A DNA stretch of 61,332 bases from Spirochaetota bacterium (lineage in GTDB: Bacteria > Spirochaetota > UBA4802 > UBA5550), in the NCBI GenBank assembly GCA_024276015.1, contig JAJRXZ010000003.1, forward strand, positions 1-61,332. Direction: 5' to 3'. The translations under genes and the position numbers were made by a program. How positions within the stretch are numbered: position 1 is the stretch's first letter; the number at the start of each line of letters is the position of its first letter. The notes below the pieces were generated by a model that was given only the letters and a program-made list of their open reading frames with translations, was not told where the DNA came from and searched no databases. Below are positions 56,571 through 61,332 of the stretch, piece after piece.

Positions 56571-56595
56571 AAAAAATTCCTGCTTTGGCAGGAAT
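56571..56595 (-). terminator. Terminator of the rhodanese gene
   Basis: ATTCCTGC (56576-56583) and GCAGGAAT (56588-56595), loop of 4 nt, with a long T tail on the minus strand. It lies about 55 nt after the rhodanese stop. Confidence 0.8.
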
Positions 56596-56647
56596 CAAAT
56601 ATTCGTGTTTCTTAATTGAGGTGTAATGATGCTATTTGTTCTTTGTA

Positions 56648-57073
56648 TTAGTACTTAACCGGCAGACCTTCCCTCTTCCAGGAATGCATACCGCCGGACA
56701 GATTGTATATTTCTTTATATCCATTCTTCACAAGAGCCCTGCTGGCATAAGCACTTCTGCTGCCTACTGCACAAACAATGATCAGAGCCTTATCTCCGGG
56801 CAGATTGTAATTTCCCGTCATTATATTCCGCATGGAAATATTTATGGAATTCTTTATTATACCTGTTTTTAGTTCCTGCGGCGTCCTTACATCTACCACA
56901 AGCACATCCTTACGCGTATCTATCAAATTTTTTGCCTGATGGGCACTGATGTTTCTATATCCGTATCCTGCATTATACTTGCTCCCATAAACCGTACCGC
57001 TATTATTGCCCTCCTCTGAACATCCCAAGCCAAAAAAAAGGACAAATAATGACAAAATTATCATACGTTTCAT
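56648..57073 (-). CDS. Rhodanese-like lipoprotein
   Basis: A 141-residue single rhodanese domain behind a lipoprotein signal ending FGLGC (Cys18). The catalytic Cys lies in 'IIVCAVGSRSAYA', and 'VVDVRTPQE' is the N-terminal family motif. Sulfurtransferase activity on the envelope side is possible; the active-site loop CAVGSR is canonical. It stands alone with its own terminator. Confidence 0.88.
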   Translation of the reverse strand: MKRMIILSLFVLFFGLGCSEEGNNSGTVYGSKYNAGYGYRNISAHQAKNLIDTRKDVLVVDVRTPQELKTGIIKNSINISMRNIMTGNYNLPGDKALIIVCAVGSRSAYASRALVKNGYKEIYNLSGGMHSWKREGLPVKY

Positions 57074-57166
57074 CTATAGCTTTCCTGCCCATATACTCAT
57101 TTAATGTTTTCGATCAATACTTCCCTATTTAGAAGAAAAATGCCCTGTTTTGTTACATAAATTGAG

Positions 57167-59179
57167 TTATTTATTTAAAATTGTAATGCCTTTTTTGTCG
57201 GATACAAAGAAGACTCTGCTTTTACTTATTGCTACATTCTTGGATCTGATCCGAGGAACAACTACAGACCATTTAACATTACCTGCATTTTTGTCAATAA
57301 CATAAAATGCTCTGTCAACTGCAACAAATATATTCCTGTTGTCACTAAGGGGATTCCGCGTAATCCTGTTGCCTATTTCCGAAGTCCAAAGCAGCCGGCC
57401 CGAACTGCTCATCTTTACCACTTTCCCTTCAGTTGTAAAAAGGAAAAGGGAATTATCGTCAAAAATGATATCCGTTCCCACATCCGCTTTCAGATCATAA
57501 GACCACAAAACCTCGTCCATATCATAATTATAACATATAACTTTGCCGGCTTTTGAAACCGCATAAATATTTTTCTTATTTACGATTATTGACGAGACCT
57601 TTGATTTTACTAAAAACCTTATTACTTTAAAGCCGCTCCTTTTATCCACTCCAAAAACCCTTCCGCCATTTACCGAAGCAACGATCATATGCTTGCCTGC
57701 AACCGGAGTTGTTTCAAAAAAATCGTCAAAATCGCTCTCCCATATCTTTCTGCCATTCAGGCTCAGCTTATAGAGTACCCCCTTTGTCGTAGCCGCATAG
57801 AGATATCCGTCGCTTATGACCAGCCCGACATTATCGGTTAACTTTCCCGATATTTTCTTACTCCATAAAATTTTTCCGCCGGATACATTTACGGCTAATA
57901 ATATTTCCTTTTCAGCTGCTATGTATAGCCTGTTCTTATAAATAACAGGTTTCGACGCGATCCTTCTCTTAATATTAATTATCCATTTCTCATTTTCGGA
58001 ATCCCGAGCTTCAACTATTCCGTTACTGTACAAAAATATCAGAAGATCGGCATTCTTTGCATACAACAAATAGTGATACTTTGCTTTCTTCTTCAAACTT
58101 GAGAGAGAAACAGCGCTTACAGGATGTTCTTTTTTCCCCGCAATACTGTTCTTGATCTTCCCGGTTTTAGGTTTCAGCATAAGTTTCAGTTCTCTCAGTT
58201 CTTGAGGATCTTTACTGTTTTGTATAAAATCGATAAGCTCTTCAGCGAGAAGAAATTTTTTCTTTGATGCCTTTACCGCAACCGGGAGTTTAATTCTTTT
58301 TAACCGTTTATCTATATTGCTTTTATTTAGCCCCGAATAAATTCTGTTATTAACTTCAACATCACAAATAGAATTTTTTTTAACAATAACACTGTTCTTC
58401 TCAAAATATTCTTTTAATTTTGTTTTCAAAGCCTCATCAAGGTTATTATGGCTGTCAGGAATTCTCTTGCCTATTTTTATTTTCCCTTCATAGACCTCAT
58501 ACCTTGTATTGAACTCTCCCTTAAGCTTTACTCCAAAGATAGTTCCCCTTACAGCAGCAACAGAAGTGGGGGTAACAACCGAAACCGAATCTTTGGAAAA
58601 AAGTTTTTTAATATTTAATAAAACAGCTCCCGATGATAATGAAAGACTTACAGTAGTAAGGTTCCCTTTTTTTAATATTTTACTTATCCTGAGTTTGCTT
58701 CTTTCCGACAGTCTGTAAAGGTGCGAATCTCCAAAGGCGATCTCAACAAAGGATTTTTTCCCCGTATAAACCATATCGTCTTTTAACAGGAAGTCATCTT
58801 TTTTCAGGATGATCTTTTTACTCCCTCTTGCTACCCTTACATCGCCGAAAACAGATATTGCCCTGGCTCTCTCAAGAAGAGGCACGCTGCTGTTATTGGT
58901 CATAAGGGAGACGATTATTGCCAGAAGAACCGCAGCCGGGATCAATGCGAACTTCAGTTTAGCGGAAATTTTCTTCTGAAAAATGCCCTTAGTCTCATCA
59001 TGAGAAATGTTCCGTCTTGCTGCTCCTAAAAGCGATCTGTAATCTACAGGGGGCGAATCGTCACAATCCAATTCAAGATTATTAAAGAGAAAAATAAGTT
59101 TATCCCAATTAATATCTTTATATTTACTTAAGGATCTTAATCTCCTGATGTGATCTTTTATTTCAGAATCAAAACTCAT
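57167..59179 (-). CDS. FecR/PQQ-propeller membrane protein, anti-sigma candidate
   Basis: A 670-residue protein with a cytoplasmic N-terminal ~80 residues, a transmembrane helix (~83-101), a FecR domain (~105-250; 'VSVVTPTSVAAVRGT' and 'YEVYEGKIKIG') and a C-terminal PQQ-like beta-propeller (~370-670; 'GGKILWSKKISGKL', 'GRKIWESDFDDF', 'GRLLWTSEIG'). Its ATG overlaps the sigma-factor stop (4 nt), so the two are coupled. The cytoplasmic part could bind the sigma factor, and the periplasmic FecR-propeller could sense an envelope signal. There is no zinc anti-sigma motif. No FecA receptor is adjacent. Confidence 0.82.
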   Translation of the reverse strand: MSFDSEIKDHIRRLRSLSKYKDINWDKLIFLFNNLELDCDDSPPVDYRSLLGAARRNISHDETKGIFQKKISAKLKFALIPAAVLLAIIVSLMTNNSSVPLLERARAISVFGDVRVARGSKKIILKKDDFLLKDDMVYTGKKSFVEIAFGDSHLYRLSERSKLRISKILKKGNLTTVSLSLSSGAVLLNIKKLFSKDSVSVVTPTSVAAVRGTIFGVKLKGEFNTRYEVYEGKIKIGKRIPDSHNNLDEALKTKLKEYFEKNSVIVKKNSICDVEVNNRIYSGLNKSNIDKRLKRIKLPVAVKASKKKFLLAEELIDFIQNSKDPQELRELKLMLKPKTGKIKNSIAGKKEHPVSAVSLSSLKKKAKYHYLLYAKNADLLIFLYSNGIVEARDSENEKWIINIKRRIASKPVIYKNRLYIAAEKEILLAVNVSGGKILWSKKISGKLTDNVGLVISDGYLYAATTKGVLYKLSLNGRKIWESDFDDFFETTPVAGKHMIVASVNGGRVFGVDKRSGFKVIRFLVKSKVSSIIVNKKNIYAVSKAGKVICYNYDMDEVLWSYDLKADVGTDIIFDDNSLFLFTTEGKVVKMSSSGRLLWTSEIGNRITRNPLSDNRNIFVAVDRAFYVIDKNAGNVKWSVVVPRIRSKNVAISKSRVFFVSDKKGITILNK

Positions 59180-59745
59180 AGGGCCTTATTTTCCTTAAGG
59201 AATTGTGTTATTTTATCAATCGATTTTTTCATTCTCCACTTTGCAGTCCTCTCGGAACATTTTAATATATCCGCAATTTCAACATACTTCAGCCTGTGGT
59301 CAAATCTCAATATAAAAACATCTCTGAATCTGTCCTTGAGGCTGTCTACAGCCTTATTGAATATCTCAACATCGAATTCGTCAACTATTTCATCTTCGGG
59401 AGTCCTTATCTCTCTTTTATCTCCTCTGATGCGGAACTTCTCTTTCTCAAGAAGCCTTTCATTTTTGCTCTTCTTCTTTAAAAAATTCTTACTGCAGTTT
59501 ACAGTGATCTGATATATCCAGGAAGAGAAAGTCATATTTGTCCTGAATTTATCAACATGCTTTATAACTCTCATGCAGACATCATGAAAAACATCATCAG
59601 CAGTTTCGGAGTCGCCTACATAATAATATATAAGTCTCTTAAGCCTTCGGGCGTACCTTTCATACAATTCTTCGAAAGCCCTTTCATCTCCGTTTTTGTA
59701 AAGAACAACCAGTTCTTCGTCACTGGACAGTTTATGATTAATCAT
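59176..59745 (-). CDS. ECF-type RNA polymerase sigma factor
   Basis: A 189-residue sigma factor with region 2 (~15-85, 'FEELYERYARRLKRL', 'DDVFHDVCMRVI') and region 4 (~125-180, 'LKDRFRDVFILRF', 'ADILKCSERTAKWRM'). The linker is longer than usual (~90-125, charged). The next gene overlaps its stop and encodes a FecR-type membrane protein, the probable anti-sigma or sensor. Its targets are unknown. Confidence 0.92.
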   Translation of the reverse strand: MINHKLSSDEELVVLYKNGDERAFEELYERYARRLKRLIYYYVGDSETADDVFHDVCMRVIKHVDKFRTNMTFSSWIYQITVNCSKNFLKKKSKNERLLEKEKFRIRGDKREIRTPEDEIVDEFDVEIFNKAVDSLKDRFRDVFILRFDHRLKYVEIADILKCSERTAKWRMKKSIDKITQFLKENKAL

Positions 59746-59896
59746 CTCTGTTAATCTCTGATATTATTATATACTCTGACTTTCCGTTAAAGTGTAAATT
59801 TATATTTTTTTCCAATTAACTATAATCCGGACATCCGGCAAGAATTACAGGATGATAACAGGAGATATGTATTTGAATTTTCTTAATTTCCGGGAA

Positions 59897-60211
59897 CTAT
59901 ACTTTATTTGAGGCCGAAACAATATCGCCGATCAATCCTTCGTCAAGCATTGAGATAAGAAGTTTTGTTTTTTCCTCTATAACCGACTCGCTTCCGGACT
60001 TGATCTTTTGCAGCTGAAAAAATTCATCGGTAATATTTAATGCTGCAAGAATTGCTATCTGTGTTGGGTTTGTATTTGATACATTTGAACTTATTTCATT
60101 CATCTTTCTGTTAATGTAATCAGCCAGCCGAAGAATATATTCCGGCGGAGCATCGCCGTTAATTGTGTATGTCTGGCCGAATATTTCTACTTTAACACTT
60201 GTTGTCCCCAA
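59897..60211 (-). CDS. zapA: Cell-division protein ZapA
   Basis: A 104-residue FtsZ-ring stabiliser. It has the family start 'VKVEIFGQTYTINGDAP' and 'YILRLADYINRKMNEI', and a C-terminal coiled coil. It lies 24 nt after the coiled-coil acidic gene, probably in one operon. Confidence 0.9.
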   Translation of the reverse strand: MGTTSVKVEIFGQTYTINGDAPPEYILRLADYINRKMNEISSNVSNTNPTQIAILAALNITDEFFQLQKIKSGSESVIEEKTKLLISMLDEGLIGDIVSASNKV

Positions 60212-60235
60212 TTAATTCTCTCCATAAACTAATTG

Positions 60236-61003
60236 TTATTTGTCATCTTCCTCAACAATTAAAAATTCATCGTCATCATCTATTTCGTCATCTTTTGCAG
60301 AAATTTTTCCCTCTTCGGATTTTGCCTCTTCGGAATCGTCAATAATAACAGCATCGTCATCGACATCGTCTATGACTATCTCATCTTCATCATCATCGAG
60401 GAGGATTATTTCATCTTCTTCGTCGTCATCTTCAACTGCAGTTTCTGTCTCACTCTCAGTTTCAAGTATAATATCATCGTCCATATCCGACTCATCGTCA
60501 ATTATAATAATGTCCTCATCGTCTTCGTCAAGATCAGCAGCCTCGTCCTCTTCAACGGTCTCAACGCTTACTTGATCCTCTTCCTCATCTCCCATTACAA
60601 CTTCAGATACATCCGGTTCCGCTGCAGCAGAGGACGCAGATCCGCTTTCCGAAGAAACAGACTCACTGCCTTCATCAGATGTTTTTTGCTGCACATCGCC
60701 TGCAGGAATTGTTCCGGTCTGCAGTACGTCAAGTTTTCCAAGAAGTTCAATAACCTTTTTCTCAAGGATCTCCTCTTTATCCCTTATCTCCTGAAGTTCG
60801 GCTGTTGTTTTTTCAAGTTCCTTTTTTATCCTCTGGACTTCCTGCTCTTTCTCTTCAAGGCTGAGTTTCGCTTCCTCAACTTCTCCCCTCAGGCTTTCAT
60901 TCTCACTTTCATACTTTGCATTTTCAGATCTCAGGTCACCAATCAGCTGTAATGCTTTAACAACCCTGTTTTCTAACTCTTCAAGCTGCTGCATTGAAAT
61001 CAT
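60236..61003 (-). CDS. Coiled-coil protein with acidic Asp/Glu-rich tail
   Basis: A 255-residue protein. Residues ~1-95 are a long coiled coil ('LRSENAKYESENESLRGEVEEAK', read LRSENAKYESENESLRG). Residues ~115-255 are almost only Asp, Glu, Val, Ile, Ser and Thr. It precedes zapA; such coiled-coil genes beside zapA are often called ZapB-like, but no specific match is claimed. Low-complexity tail means similarity searches may mislead. Confidence 0.75.
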   Translation of the reverse strand: MISMQQLEELENRVVKALQLIGDLRSENAKYESENESLRGEVEEAKLSLEEKEQEVQRIKKELEKTTAELQEIRDKEEILEKKVIELLGKLDVLQTGTIPAGDVQQKTSDEGSESVSSESGSASSAAAEPDVSEVVMGDEEEDQVSVETVEEDEAADLDEDDEDIIIIDDESDMDDDIILETESETETAVEDDDEEDEIILLDDDEDEIVIDDVDDDAVIIDDSEEAKSEEGKISAKDDEIDDDDEFLIVEEDDK

Positions 61004-61257
61004 TATTGAACCTCCATGAATCTGCTCGGATAAAAATTCATCATTGATCTTAAGTTATAATTATATAATTATTCTCGGCAGATATTAATAAGCAATTAAT
61101 TATTATATTATTTTGAAACAATTAATGTATTTCCAGTTATATACATAATATTCTCTACGTCAAGTAAAAACCGGCGCATCGGGACAATAATGCAATAAAG
61201 AGGTCAAAGGTGTACCAGAGATAAAAAAATATGAAAATGTTGAACTCTTATAAAAGA

Positions 61258-61332
61258 TCAGAATTGTATACCTGCGTCAATTCCTATGATTATTCTTACT
61301 TTTTCATTAATATCCCGCGGATTTAAAACCGA
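61258..61332 (-). CDS. Partial outer-membrane protein, C terminus only
   Basis: The last 24 codons of a minus-strand gene that runs off the window: residues end 'NEKVRIIIGIDAGIQF' with a terminal Phe. An amphipathic last strand ending in Phe is typical of beta-barrel outer-membrane proteins. The identity is unknown. The 254-nt gap to the coiled-coil gene shows nothing else. Confidence 0.5.
   Translation of the reverse strand, partial: SVLNPRDINEKVRIIIGIDAGIQF

Overview
The window is about 61 kb of AT-rich bacterial chromosome, apparently from a free-living Gram-negative (diderm) bacterium. It has lipoproteins with spirochaete-like lipoboxes (Leu-Ile-Asn-Cys occurs twice), beta-barrel outer-membrane proteins ending in Phe, a TonB-like protein, a lipoprotein HtrA protease, a shortened SMC and a full Che operon. 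Together these suggest a Spirochaetota-like or related environmental lineage. This is an inference: there is no 16S rRNA gene and no search could be run. A 14-haem lipoprotein cytochrome and an FmdE-type protein hint at an anaerobic, possibly extracellular-electron-transfer lifestyle.

Layout. 1-8.3 kb: a tRNA-Asn-like relic with two palindromes, a CopB-type P1B ATPase, glutamate dehydrogenase, a 56-residue Cys-containing protein, a double-Cache protein followed by a xanthine/uracil permease, and an HtrA protease. 8.5-13.4 kb: two large convergent orphans (an unrecognised 752-aa protein and a GT-A-like glycosyltransferase), then a 220-bp element with inverted repeats. 13.4-18.9 kb: a CIRCE-controlled operon of three Hsp20 chaperones, FmdE-like, pyruvate-kinase-C-like and cupin proteins, and a Cache-PAS histidine kinase. 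19-26 kb: a multihaem cytochrome/beta-helix lipoprotein, tRNA-Arg and tRNA-Pro, and a YihY membrane protein interrupted by a YCF48-like propeller, followed by a TonB-family gene broken by an in-frame stop. 27-37.5 kb: EF-G-like protein, M14 carboxypeptidase, SMC, a lipoprotein, an outer-membrane barrel, pyrE, rarA and rpsU. 37.8-41 kb: a TPR gene apparently frameshifted in an A7 run, overlapping a FecCD-like permease and an ABC ATPase that has lost most catalytic motifs. 41-50.7 kb: a dense minus-strand housekeeping block (scpA-scpB-pheA-tyrA-cmk-rpsA-TPR-rpmF-rnc-nudix-aroB-STAS). 50.8-56.4 kb: cheW-cheA-cheB-cheY, with a CheC/CheX-type phosphatase domain fused to the CheA C terminus. 56.6-61.3 kb: a rhodanese lipoprotein, an ECF sigma factor translationally coupled to a FecR/PQQ-propeller membrane protein, zapA with an acidic coiled-coil partner, and the last 24 codons of an outer-membrane protein.

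How the genes work together. The scp/smc, zapA and coiled-coil genes serve chromosome segregation and division. The aro/phe/tyr genes make aromatic amino acids beside translation genes. The Che operon forms a complete receptor-kinase core that may carry its own phosphatase. The best candidates for undescribed biology are the CheA-CheC fusion, the YihY-YCF48 fusion, the degenerate ABC/TPR system and the cytochrome/beta-helix surface protein.
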